A stretch of 64,000 nt of DNA. Origin: Trifolium pratense. Its lineage: Eukaryota; Streptophyta; Magnoliopsida; Fabales; Fabaceae. The notes under the pieces were generated by a model. The model was not told where the DNA came from. It saw nothing but the letters and a program-made list of their open reading frames with translations, and ran no database searches. This document shows, piece after piece, positions 10,980-22,103 of the stretch. The stretch's first letter is position 1. Each line of letters begins with the position of its first letter. Both the position numbers and the translations under genes were made by a program. Location: contig NC_060060.1 in assembly GCF_020283565.1 (NCBI RefSeq), positions 59,939,257 through 60,003,256 on the forward strand. Reading direction: 5' to 3'.

Positions 10980-12622
10980 TCACCACATCCCATTGTGTAT
11001 CTCATCGTTAAGATTGGGGAATAAATCGGTCAAATTAGAAAATATGTCGGAATCGTCACATTGATCAGGTGGTGTCATTGAATATTGCCCAAGCTGTGGA
11101 AGAGAGGTGCTAGGGGAATCAATGCTCTCAGCTGAAACAGCATAGTTGTTATTGTGTATATCATCATCGTTAAGATCGGGGAAAAAATCAGTCAAGCTAA
11201 AAAATACTTCGGTTTCATCAATTTCTTGATCCTGTGCTTGTGTTTCATTGTTCTTCTGATTCATCTTTGAATTTTTTATCCCACCATCTAAATACATTTT
11301 ATATTTCTGCAAAAGAACATAACAGGTACAGAAGTGTTAGTAATAAAACACTTCATAAATTTCAGATTCAAATTACACAAAACACTAATGTATGAAATTT
11401 AAACAAGAAACTAATATAAAAACCAACCTGCAAATGACTAGCTACATGCTGTAATTCCAAGCCAGGACAATCCATGATCTTCAGAACTTTTTTAGGCTTT
11501 GCTTCTGAAAGAAAAGGATGCACATAAGTAAGTTTTTTGAAATGCAAACAATTTATTAAGCCTCCGATCAAGGCACATGAAGGGCCAAGAAAGGGGGGAA
11601 GCAGGAAAACAATGAAAGGTGGAGCTAGAGCTCTAACCAAAGAGCAAGTTACAGACCCAAAAACAGAGTAAAGAAACACAACAACAAATACGACAAGCAG
11701 CAGAACAAAACAAACATAAAACTGATGCACATAAGTAAGTTGATTATCATTATTGAGTTCTTGAAGAATAGAATACAAACAAATGCAAAAAACAAAAAGT
11801 CTGAGGAAAGATTCATACTTTTAATCCCAAGATGATTCACGGCCGACACAAATTTTTGGTGCAAATCATCTGTCCAAGAGAAACGAGCTTTCTTTGCCGG
11901 AGGTTGTTTAGAAACATGAACCTCATCATCTCTTCCTCGCTTTTTAAGCCCTTTAGCCTCGCTTTCCATTTGCACTAGATGTTCTCTTCCTAGCTTTTTA
12001 AGCCCTTTAGCCTCACTTTCCTTTTGCACTAGATGTTGCCGCACGACATGTTGCCACATATTTTTGAATAGATTTTCATCCAGTGGTTTGGCCCAGTAAC
12101 TACAAGCCCCGTTGGAAATGGAATCCATAACAGAACAGGTTCGGTTATCAAGCGACATCACTACAAAATAAAAATAATAACAGGGTGAGTCACATTTGTT
12201 AATTAATTAATGGAAAGGTGTAACCAATGATGAGTTTAAGGAAGAACTACTTACTAATCACCGGAATTTTCAAATGTGAAGTCACTTGTTGAACAAATGC
12301 ATAAGTATCTTGCTGTGGAATATGAGTTTCGACGAGTATGATGTCGAAATGTGATGTCGACAAGAGCTGCTTTGCTTGAGAAATGGTAGAACATGATGTA
12401 ACTGCAATAAAAAAAACATTAAGAGTTAGAACAAAAAAAGATGAAAAGTAGTTTAGAATAATAATTAAGGTGTGTGAGTGAGTGAGTGAGAAAGTAAGTA
12501 CCTTGATAGTGTAATTGATTGCAAATGTGGTGAATAGTGTAGAAATCGTAGGTGTCATGATCGACTGCAAGTACTCTAAGCCCAGCGGGGAATGATGGAT
12601 TGTTAGTAGTGAAAAGGTTCAT
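10980..12622 (-). CDS. Type-B response-regulator-like protein with degenerate receiver and GARP Myb domain
   Basis: This is a nuclear transcription-factor type of the cytokinin phosphorelay. Five exons (12502-12622, 12255-12401, 11819-12160, 11428-11504, 10980-11306) join in phase to 337 aa. The receiver lies at about residues 15-125. VLAVDHD replaces the usual VDDD pocket, and ILVETHIPQQD has Glu where the phospho-acceptor Asp stands in VLSDVHMPDMDG. IPVIMMS and the Lys in YWAKPL are kept. The GARP/Myb-like DNA-binding domain covers KKARFSWTDDLHQKFV through GIKKAKPKKVLKIM and HVASHLQKYKMYL. The linker has an 18-residue unit duplicated (11928-12035). The C-terminal tail contains two FFSLTDFFPDLND-like acidic motifs. 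At 337 aa it is shorter than classical type-B regulators (often 550-700 aa). Intron 3 holds a retroposon (11535-11723). The gene call is firm. Phosphorylation-independence is inference. Confidence 0.88.
11535..11723 (-). mobile_element. 5'-truncated LINE 3' end in response-regulator intron 3
   Basis: It is flanked by perfect 18-bp direct repeats GATGCACATAAGTAAGTT at 11517-11534 and 11724-11741. On the minus strand the insert ends in TTAATAAATTGTTTGCATTT followed by an A run, as a LINE 3' end would. The same ending with small changes closes the LINE at 47382-47791. The left duplication begins 12 bases upstream of exon 4 (exon starts at 11504). Confidence 0.8.
11928..12035 (-). repeat. 54-bp in-frame tandem duplication in response-regulator exon 3
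   Basis: Two adjacent 54-base units encode HLVQKESEAKGLKKLGRE and HLVQMESEAKGLKKRGR followed by D. They differ at three to four bases. The duplication lies between the receiver and the GARP domain and keeps the frame. Confidence 0.9.
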
Positions 12623-12730
12623 ATTTGCGATGAATGAATGAATGAATGAATGAAATGGAATAATGAATGAATGAATGGATTGTAATGAATAATAATGGAA
12701 GTAAGAGAGTGAGTGAGTGAGTGAAGAGGG
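12460..12730. repeat. (GAAT)n and (GAGT)n simple repeats around the response-regulator start
   Basis: A GTGA tract sits in intron 1 (about 12470-12492). GAATGAAT tracts (12629-12676) and a GAGTGAGTGAGT tract (12703-12724) occupy the 5' leader just upstream of the ATG. Confidence 0.8.
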
Positions 12731-13129
12731 TAGAAAGTAGAAGGAAGAATGAGTCTGAAAATCAACAATGAATAAACAAATTGCATAAGTAATCGATGAA
12801 ATTAAAGAAAGAAAGAAAGAAAGAAAAGAAGAAATTAAAGAAAGAAGAAAACTTTACCAAATTGATTGTTGAATGGAATGAAAGCAATGGATCAGTGAGC
12901 GATGAACCAAGTAAGGAACTTCAATTGATCGATTGCGTCTCTCTCACGAACTTCAATTAAAATGGCGATGAAAGAAGGAACAGCGATTGTTGGGTCAGCG
13001 ATGAATGAAATTAAGAAAACGGCGATATGATCAGAAAGGAACAGCGATTGTTGTGAAAGTGAGTGAATGAATGAAATGAAATTAAAACGGCGCTATGTTA
13101 CTATGTATGTATTTATTATAACAACTGGA

Positions 13130-14295
13130 AGAAGAATTAGGGTTTAATTTTCCCCAACGGTCACAAACAGCTGTGATGCGTATGAGTTAACAGCTGTATT
13201 GTTTTTTTATTTTTTTACATAGGCTTTAAATAAATATGTCTATCTAATTGGGATTATTTTTTTTCTTTACAACAGCTGTGAAGGACTATTTTTTTTTACT
13301 AGCATACAAAATAGGTCTATCTAATTAATCGTTAGCATTTAAATGAATTTTTCATTTTTTTTAGTATATTTATTTGATTTAATTTTTTTATAAGGGTGCA
13401 AATGAAATTGTGTATTTGATAAATAATAAATTTATAAAGGACAGGAGGGACTAATAATTACACATTTAAATTTAATTCAATTATTAAAATCTTAAGTTTA
13501 AATAAGATTTTTGTCCCTAAAAATATATAGAGAGTTTTAGTTTTAGTCACTAAAAATAAAAATGTAATGTTTTTTGTTAATATTATTAGTGGATGTTCAT
13601 GCAGGTTATTGGCCTATGTATATAATATATGTATCAGTGTAAATCTTAATTCTAAAGGCGAATAGCATAAACTCTAGAAGAATTAGGGTTTAATTTTCAC
13701 CAACGGTCAAAAATGACGCGTGAAAGCTGACTGAGTGAAGTGAAGGGACTATTTCAAGTTAACAACTGTCATGCCTTAAGTTTAACAGCTGTATTTTTTT
13801 TTTTTTACATAGGCTTAAATAAATATGTCTATCTATTTTTTACAACAGGTGTGAAGGACTATTTTCCCTTTTTTAAAAAAACCATGGAAAATAGGTCCAA
13901 GTAGTAAGAGTCCTTATCCCTTAATTTTCAAATTTGTAATTTTAAAATTTTATGTTTTATTCAAAAAAATTAAAATTTTATGTTTTATTTGTTTGTCAAA
14001 AAAATAGGTCTATCTAATTAATCCTGAAACTAGCATGAAAAATAGATCTATCTAATTAATGCATTAACATTTGAATGAATTATTTATTTCTTTTAGTAAG
14101 TTCATTTGATTTTATTTACTAAGGGTGCAAATGAAATTGTGTATTTAATAAATAATAAATTTATAGTGTTTCTTATAAAAAAATTCAAATATTCCTTATA
14201 AAAAGGACTAATAATTACACATTTAAATTTAATTCAATTATTAAAATCTTGAATTAAATAAGATTTTTATCAGCTAAAAATATATAGAGTTTTAG
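13130..14295. repeat. Diverged direct duplication upstream of the response-regulator gene
   Basis: Copy 1 (about 13130-13545) and copy 2 (about 13675-14295) share, in order: AGAAGAATTAGGGTTTAATT, an ACGGTCA block, ACAGCTGTATT, the TACATAGGCTT.AAATAAATA block, GTGAAGGACTATTTT, AGGTCTATCTAATTAAT, AAGGGTGCAAATGAAATTG, ACTAATAATTACACATTTAA and AAATATATAGAG. Copy 2 has insertions, including an extra AAAATTTTATGTTTTATT pair. No coding region is seen. Confidence 0.75.
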
Positions 14296-14805
14296 TCACA
14301 ATAATTTTTTATAGATAATCAAATCTCAATTAATTGTTATATTAATAAAACACCTACTATTCTATTTTTAAATTAATAAAATATCTCTTAAGATCATATA
14401 AATACTTTTTCACAAAAATGACCACGTTTTTTTTTTTTAAGGAAAAAGTACCTCTAATTGATTTACTACATTTGGTGTCACTGTTCAATTAAAAATTTAA
14501 AACACTACTTTAAGAAGAATTTTGAAATATTAATGCATAATAAAATTAAATGAATATATTAAATATACTACATAATTTCTTTAATATGAATGAAATTATC
14601 AAATAAAAGTTATAATAAGGGATATATATGTGACATAATACAACATGTATTTTGAAATTTAATATGTGTGACCACTCATCTATAAAAAAAAAAAAAAAAA
14701 AAAAAAAGCAACAAATTTAGTCCAAAGCTCCCTCTCCATAACTACCAAATTCTGTTTAGGTAATATGCCATGCTCTGTAACCCTTTGGGATAAGACTTGA
14801 TTGTT

Positions 14806-15373
14806 TTTTTTTTTTTGACTCAAAATAAGGATATTCATTCATTCCAATAATTGATACAGTACATCACATGCAAATACAAATTCAACATAGCTAAAAACAA
14901 AAAGGATGAAACTGCAAACAATCTCACAGCATCCATGTTAATAGCATACAACGGCAATTGCAATATGCCTACAAATAATATAATATGATAAAAGTCACCA
15001 GAATGTCCATGCTTCCGGATCTGCAACGATGATGCCCAAATCATTGATCGAATCTGCAATTGATTGAAATCTACCTTTCAAAATGAACCAAACGAACACC
15101 GCAACAAGACGGACAAACAAACGCCGTAACAATGACGACCACCAACAAAGCGCCGCACTCAGACGACGAAATCACAAAACAAGAAAAACAAAACTAAAAA
15201 ACTTAATTTATGTGAAATCACTTATTTAAATGGAAAGAAAATAAAAAAACAACTTAGAGGGGTGATTTTGGGTCAAAAATTGACCCAAAAACCACCCCTC
15301 CTTGGTGGATGATGAAGAAGAAAAGCAAAATAGGGTTAGAAGAGAGGGGGAGCGGCAACTTGAATGTGAGTTT
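14806..15373 (-). mobile_element. A-tailed retroposon with 16-bp target-site duplication
   Basis: Identical ATAAGACTTGATTGTT copies flank the insert at 14790-14805 and 15374-15389. The left end is a T-run (14804-14816), so the element lies on the minus strand and ends in poly(A), the hallmark of target-primed reverse transcription. The 568-bp body has a minus-strand open frame (14835-15059) with no family match that I recognise. It contains a strong hairpin (15257-15300). It may be a truncated LINE, a SINE-like element or a retrocopied transcript. Confidence 0.8.
15257..15300. repeat. Near-perfect inverted repeat inside the retroposon
   Basis: The arms GAGGGGTG.TTTTGGGTCA and TGACCCAAAA.CACCCCTC flank an AAAAT loop, giving a stem of about 19 bp. 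Confidence 0.8.
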
Positions 15374-15777
15374 ATAAGACTTGATTGTTGTTGTAATCGA
15401 ATGTCGCATAAGTACAAGGAAACGGCAATATCTAAATAATCACGTAAATGAAACATAATAGAAGGCTACCGAAGAAGTTTATCTCCATAAATAATAATTA
15501 ACACCGCCAATCTTATCAGTTGACGGAGCTTATTTACAGTCTACTTACATGAATATTCCAATTTTTCAAATTAGAAGTAACTCTATATTATCAATCCAGC
15601 TGCTAGAGGGAACCCAGGCCAATTTAATTTGATTCACAAAATCATCATGCTCTAACCAAGGTCTAAGAAATTTAAAATAATCATCATGCTCAATTTAGAG
15701 GACTTGAGTTCATACATAGTTGCAGAAGCAAGCTGCTTGGCAGTTCAAGATGCCAAGTATGGGATTTTGTAATAGCA

Positions 15778-15875
15778 AAGCAGGATGAAAGGGGCAATAA
15801 CTGGTGTAGGACAGCCTCAAGAGGAAGAAGAGGATGAAAGGGGCAATACCTGTATATATATATATATATATATAG
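15778..15875. repeat. Short direct repeat and (TA)n microsatellite
   Basis: The block GGATGAAAGGGGCAATA occurs at about 15783 and again at about 15832, followed by a (TA) tract to 15873. Function is unknown. Confidence 0.6.
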
Positions 15876-16307
15876 GTATCTGAATCTGGCACAGTAAAAG
15901 GTGAAGAAGGACAACATGCTTCAGTGTGATCTTCATGTCATGTTCTTTCTGTATATAGGTGCTGGTGAAAGTTGGTCTGTAAAATTGTTTCCGATTAGTT
16001 GCAGTAAAATTCCATCATTTAGCTGAGGATACTTATATAAACAGATCTGAGACTGCTTTGTTTCTTTAATTATGTAGTAGCATTATTATAACTTCAAATT
16101 CAGACTTCTTAGAATTCATATAATGAGAAAAATTGTATGCAAATGTTAGCAGAATATTAAGCCAAGCTTCTTACATTCTTGTGATTTTATCTCATCTGAG
16201 TTTTGCTGTTACTTGAAAATAGTCTTCCCCCTTCTCGATCTTACGATAGGATCAAGAACGTGTTAATAAATGAAAAGTGCATCTAAAGGTGAAAGAAACA
16301 TCTGTTG

Positions 16308-16328
16308 GGAGAGAGGGAGAGAGGGAGA

Positions 16329-16397
<69 letters not shown>
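16308..16397. repeat. (GA)n microsatellite with GAGG variants
   Basis: About 90 bases of GGGAGAGA grade into pure GA, followed by a short (GT) tract. The open frames here are artefacts of the repeat. Confidence 0.95.
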
Positions 16398-16400
<3 letters not shown>

Positions 16401-16927
16401 TGTTTGAGTTGTGTGTGTGTGTGTGGTGGGGGGCGTTTGAGAAAAAGGAGGAAAGTGAAATGGAAAAAAAGGTTATCCTCCAAATGAGAGAATTTTCCTC
16501 TACAGTATACTCCCAAACAAGGTGAGAGGAGAAAATAAATCATCCCCTTCCTCTAAAGTTGTCTCTTCCCCCATCTAGACTTCCAATCACAGCTTAAGGA
16601 AGAGGATAATTAATCACTAGTTAATAACGGGGTTCTTACTCCTCGTCCAAACTCGTGGGTACAGTTCACTAGGAAGTCAATTTAACTTTACATCAATCAT
16701 CAGGTAGCTAGAGTGACTACATCTATGACATTATTATTCCAACATGTATTGATCAAGCTAATGATATGACATAAATTTGAAGGCTGAAAGTTCACAACAG
16801 GTATAACAGGAATGGGTATAGTCTATACTCTTATCATTGTTGACCTGTAATTACACAAATCATCGTTAAAATTAAACTTAAACTGCGAAGCCATAATACA
16901 TGTAGCAAGTTTTAAAAAATGTTTACA

Positions 16928-16945
16928 CTGGTTGATCCTGCCAGT
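16928..16945 (+). other. 18-base match to the 5' start of 18S rRNA
   Basis: CTGGTTGATCCTGCCAGT is the universal 5' start of nuclear 18S rRNA. Here it is followed by GCCACC instead of the rRNA continuation, so it is only a fragment. Confidence 0.5.
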
Positions 16946-17331
16946 GCCACCTCTAAAAATTAAAAAGGAAAATATAATACTGAGCAGCAAATAAAAAATT
17001 ATGAGACAGGGTTTTTATAATACCGCATTTTCATTTATTTTTGAAATACGGTCGAGAGATTCAGAAAGGTCTGATGGAGATCAATGTTTATAGGGGAAAC
17101 TTTTCAAGCTTTGAAGTTGAAGGATTTTCAGTGCAGAACACCGATAACATTTTCACATAAACGAAAATCAAGGTCCAAAACTAGATATTTAACCAAGTGT
17201 AGCCATGAAGAAAGACAAATAAAGCAACCAGTTATCAAAATGTTTTAAGACACCTCCAATTCATTTATTCTTTTCAAGCATTTATTTAACTGACATCAAT
17301 CCTCAATGTACAGATAGGGTTGATTGTTTAC

Positions 17332-20300
17332 CTTTATACTAAGATCTGTATGACGTGAATACGAGAGGTGAAGCTTGCAAAATCCTCCATCATATATGCA
17401 GTGTCCTTCCAAGGCTTCCTGGCCACAACAGCTGTCTGAGTATCTGCAAGCGATAGCATGTAACTCTCAATTTTCAAACTTGTAATGACAGTGACTGTAC
17501 AAAATAAAACAAGGCATCTGGTAAATCTCTAACTATTGATAAGGTTAAAATTCCTCATGTTTCCATGCTGAGACACTGACTTAAAAATGCATACATAGCA
17601 CTTGAATTATCACTATTATACCTATCAAAGATAAGTATAGGCCGGGCTTTAAGCCCTCATGATAATACTCCCAGCAAGCAGCATACCCAAAATCCTTGCG
17701 AGAACAATCAAATCTTCATAAATTATTTAGAGCAAAATTGAGAGAAGAACAATAACATGCACTTGCAGCTTCAAGTATCTTTGTTAAATATTACCATTTT
17801 CTATCCAAAATAAATATCAATCTCGGCAGGACAACTTTCATTTAGAATGATTATTAGATCACGAGAGGCAGGATCTCCAGGGCGATAATAAACAAAGGAG
17901 TTTATCTAGGTGCATACGTTTGCCAGTTTCATCAACTATCCTAAGTTTTTTATTTTCCATAGAACCGGACAACATAAAAGCACATTTGAAAACTTTCCCC
18001 AAATGCAATTCTTTCAGGTGACATGGAAAACAATAAACAACCACACCCACTTGGTTTGCACTATGCATAAATACTAATATATCCAAATAATTATCACTTT
18101 ATCAGTTATATTCTTCAAATAATCTAACCTAACCTGGATATTGAATCAATGCTTGCAAACCACCATTCTTATCAAACATTGCAATCTTTTGGATAGGCCC
18201 AAACGCAGAGAAAACCTAACATAAAAAATAGTAAGATATTATTCTCTAAGCTTTATTGTCAGAAAATAATGTAAAAAATGGTAGGTCAGGCTTAAAAGTA
18301 TCATCTGCAAGACATCCGATGTTACAGCATATTGCATGTTCTCAATAGATGCAAGAAGAACATTACTCTCAGTCTCCAGTATTTTGCCATCCAAACCAAC
18401 CATGACCTGGAAATATTATAAATGAATACTTCAAAAAATATCCTCAGTATACAGAGTCTCATGCAAGGGAAACCCTTGGCGGAAGGCGGACACATAACTG
18501 ATGTGCATGAAAGCATTCAAGTTAAAACAAGCAATTTGGAGGTTTTCAATTACACAAAGCAGGTGGGCGAGGTGGCAAGATATCTAATTCTAATATGCTG
18601 TCCCTTAAAACAAAACAGCCAAAACATTACCTGTCCACCTCCCTCAATGGCTGATTGAGCAACAGGAAGGTAAGGATTGGTATAGTCTCTGTGACATATC
18701 AAACCAATATCCACAATAAGTATTAAATTAAAAAAGCTTGATTTCCAGTAAGCCAACAATACCAGGGAAAACAGAAATACCTGCTCATGTGGCTTTGAAA
18801 CTTCACAGTTAAGTCTGAATGTCCAGAATATGTGATCTTGAGGGTACATGGTCCCACATTTTTGGGGAGCAGATACCTGATAAAGGGTGGGATTAAAGAT
18901 CAACAATCTGAAATACCAAAACTGGAGAAATAATACGGCTGATTGTTCCAATAACTACAAAGTTGCAGTCCAGCTCAAACATCGCACTTCGATTTAGTCA
19001 AATCCTGCCCAGTTGGCATTCTGTAGCTAATCATATTAATCCTATGAAGCCTGGACTCGGACACGGGACACAACACGAGACAATGTAAAAAACATAGGGC
19101 ACGTACACGGCTATATATATTTTATATATTAATAAAATAAAGCAATTTATGAGCACAATTTATAAATAGTCTAAAGTGAGAAGCAAAAGTTATGTTTATT
19201 TAAACTTAGTACTTCAATCAACCAAAAAAAGACATAATAAATCCAACAAAACAAACCGAGTACTTTCAATTAAGGAAAATTATCTAAAACGAAATGATAC
19301 TTGGGCGACAAGAGAAAGTGAAGTGGACGGCACAAACTCAACTCAGAAACAGAAAAAATAAAATAAGGAAACTTAATAGTTTTTGTTTTTATAGAGGGGA
19401 AGTAGAATATGAAGGTAAAAAAAAATCTCTTTTTTTTTAAAAAAAAAATTTGAACTTTTTTTAGTTGTGCAGTGTCCGTCATTTAAAATAATGTGTTGTA
19501 TCCGTATCCGGCGTGTCCCATTTTTATTTTTTTGCGTTGGACATAACAAAAACGTGTCAGATACGTGTGTCGGTGTCCGAAACGTGACCTTAACAACAGA
19601 GCCATTGCCCTGTTTTTCCTAATTAACAAATCAGAATGATCCTTCAAACCTTATATCCCCTTATTTATTTATCTAATAAATCTCCCCTAACTAACAGTTC
19701 TAACTCCCCTAGCTAATTGATCTAACATTCCGAACCACTTTTCATCCATTTTTGTCCTAATATATATTTTGAAATACTAACAGAGAAGTGCTATCTAAAT
19801 AACACTATGCAAGTTTAAGGCTTTAAGATAACAACATATATTTTGAAATACTAAAAGAGAAATGCTTTTGTTGCATGTATTGGTGGTATCACAACATATA
19901 TTTTGAAAAATTCAAAACCATCAAAACAATTGCCATAGATTTTTCTCATTAAAAATCTCTAACATTAACCGCAGAAAGTGGGGGAAATAGCTACGCCAAG
20001 AACACAAATGAAATGAACAGCACAAAATCTAGTGACTAATCTTATCATATGTACAAGCAAAATGCAGATGATGAGTCAATGAAGCATGGTTGCAAAAACA
20101 AGGCAATGTCCTAAACTACAAGAGTTGTAGCAGTCCACAAGGAGAATAGGGAAGAGGCAGTGATAATGAAAGGAGAAAGGAGAAAAGAGACAAACACATA
20201 AGCACTATTTCTCCCAAAGCACTAAGCTTCCATCGAAGATATTGCCTTCACATGGGCCTGCTGATTCATTTATTATATACATGTCAACAAGTTTTCCATA

Positions 20301-20898
20301 TCCTGAAAAAGAACACCTAATCACAAAACTAAATGACCAGCATCCTCGTGATGACCGTGTTAGCATATATAACTGATGCACACGTTTCATTGCTTACCAA
20401 GTGCAAGACATCAATGCTGATTGCAGACAGGGCATGCATCTTCACCCTCAATCGTTACTAACAATACATTTCCAGCAACATCTGCAGCAGTTTTGTTATG
20501 CACTATTTCTTGCCTGTTTGAATATTGCAGATATACAGTTTTCCCTAGCACTTCTGCAGGCTCCGACAATGAGGCATAGTAAGATATCATTGCAATGGCT
20601 TGATTCAAATCTGCCTGTAGGTTATGGTAACAACATATAATTTGTAGCTAATAATCAGTAATTTTATTTCATATGAAGGAAAAAAATATCAAAATAAAAA
20701 TAAAACACTCACAAATTCAATAAAAGCTTAATTTTGGTTCGACCCAACATTGCATTTTGTGTTCACAACATGGCCAAATGGCTTCCCGAGTTCAATCAGT
20801 TCCTCCTCCGTACATTCCCATGGCAAGTTTCTCAAGTGAAGCACCTTTGATGGTGGTTGGGTGTACCGGAACTGTTGCTGACTAGAGACCGATGCCAT
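17332..20898 (-). pseudogene. Polypyrimidine-tract-binding protein (PTB1/2-type) pseudogene
   Basis: The functional family binds CU-rich RNA through RRM domains and controls splicing, including its own. Exon 1 (20713-20898) reads MASVSSQQQFRYTQPPSK, then LHLRNLPWECTEEELIELGK, the first RRM. Exon 2 (20398-20614) gives ADLNQAIAMISYYAS and VYLQYSNRQEI. Later exons are 18781-18879 (CTLKITYSGHSDLTVKFQSH), 18631-18688 (DYTNPYLPVAQSAIEGGGQ), 18302-18406 (ESNVLLASIENMQYAVTSDV), 18134-18215 (VFSAFGPIQKIAMFDKNGG) and 17332-17443. Lesions: a Gln codon is TAA at 20728-20730 (codon 57); about seven extra bases near the end of exon 2; the exon for the rest of RRM2 was not found; the donor after 18302 is AT instead of GT; one base is lost near 17413-17424. 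Intron positions are kept, so this is a duplicated gene that decayed, not a retrocopy. Aberrant transcription is possible. Confidence 0.85.
19040..19590. repeat. Dispersed repeat with GGACAC/GTGTCC motifs in the PTB pseudogene intron
   Basis: It begins near GAAGCCTGGACTCGGACACG and ends near GTGTCGGTGTCCGAAACGTG, with AT-rich sequence between. Related motifs occur at 8855-8885 and 57037-57115. The class is not determined. Confidence 0.4.
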
Positions 20899-21008
20899 TT
20901 CAGACAATAACCATAAACCTACAGAATTGCAATATCCATTTAAAAATCAGCTACCATATCATCATACAACCATATACTCAAATGCATAATTCAGTTTTCT
21001 CAAAATTA

Positions 21009-21540
21009 ACCAGATGAGAGCCACTGATACAGCATAATTATTTACATAACATAACAAGAAATGAGAGGAAAAGGCAACTGATATCACAGAAATCAAATTC
21101 TAATAGATAAGACTTTGCATCCCCACAACTGCTAATGCAAAAAAAAAATAGTGACCTAATATTATATTATGCTGTAAAAAACATTGTATGAAAGACTATC
21201 AACTATGCTCTATGCACACCGTTATGACAGATACTGGCTACCGCATGACATAATGACCATAAAATCAATAAATTGTCCTAAATGAGAATCATAATAAAAA
21301 GGTTGTGTCAAATTTGTATATCAGCAGCATAAATTTTACCAAATAAGAGCCATTAATACTGCTTAAGTGTGAGCCATAGTATAAATGAGAGGAAACAGCA
21401 AATGCCATCATAAAAATACATCCAAAATAGATAAGATATTGGTTTCCTCACAACTGGTAATACGAAAGAAAAAAACCGTAATGATGACATAATACCAAAA
21501 CATTAAGTCATGCCCTAAAAGTAACTCCTGTCCTAGTAAT
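21009..21540. repeat. Old direct duplication upstream of the PTB pseudogene
   Basis: Blocks such as GAGAGCCACTGATAC / AAGAGCCATTAATAC, AATGAGAGGAAA, ATAGATAAGA and CACAACTG.TAAT recur in the same order about 330 bases apart. No coding region was found between 20899 and 22103. Confidence 0.55.
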
Positions 21541-22103
21541 ACAAAATTTTCCAACAGCTCCTGTCATAAATCGATCAAAAAAGTGTCTAATGTGCTGAAT
21601 GGAACACCTTCCTCCTCAGTTTGTTTTACAATTACCTGCTGAAAGTTAATTAAACAGTACAGAGACCTGAATACAGAACAAATTAGAGAATATGATAATC
21701 AAGCAACAGTTCACAAAATAAAAATCCAAAATAAAACACATCCAAAGTCTCGAAACTGCAATTCACCAGTAAATAATACTTATAAAAAAATTATGAGATA
21801 AACAACCAAACTCTTATCCTACGTCATAACCAAAATACTAAAGGGATTTCAAGACAGAATAGACCAATGTCCAATACAATACTCAATAGCTCAATAGTAA
21901 AATAGCATAAAATGGGGAAATCATAAATTGCCCAATCCTTTCCAACAAATATAATAATTACATGTACATTGATTAGAAAATTTGGTAACAAATGATGATG
22001 ATCCAAAGCAATTTTGTAAAAGAAATCCTAGCATTATACTTCCTCATCAAGGCATCAATAATTTATTATACATCCTCATCAAAGCACCACAAAATGGCAA
22101 CCT

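Noticed and set aside
16277..16543. Open frames of Arg-Glu and Leu-Ser repeats
   Set aside because: They are produced by the (GA)n microsatellite.
17859..18086. Minus-strand 75-codon frame
   Set aside because: It lies in an intron of the PTB pseudogene and matches nothing I recognise.
20205..20390. Minus-strand frame in the place of the missing PTB exon
   Set aside because: The residues do not match the PTB RRM2 segment, so I did not call it an exon.
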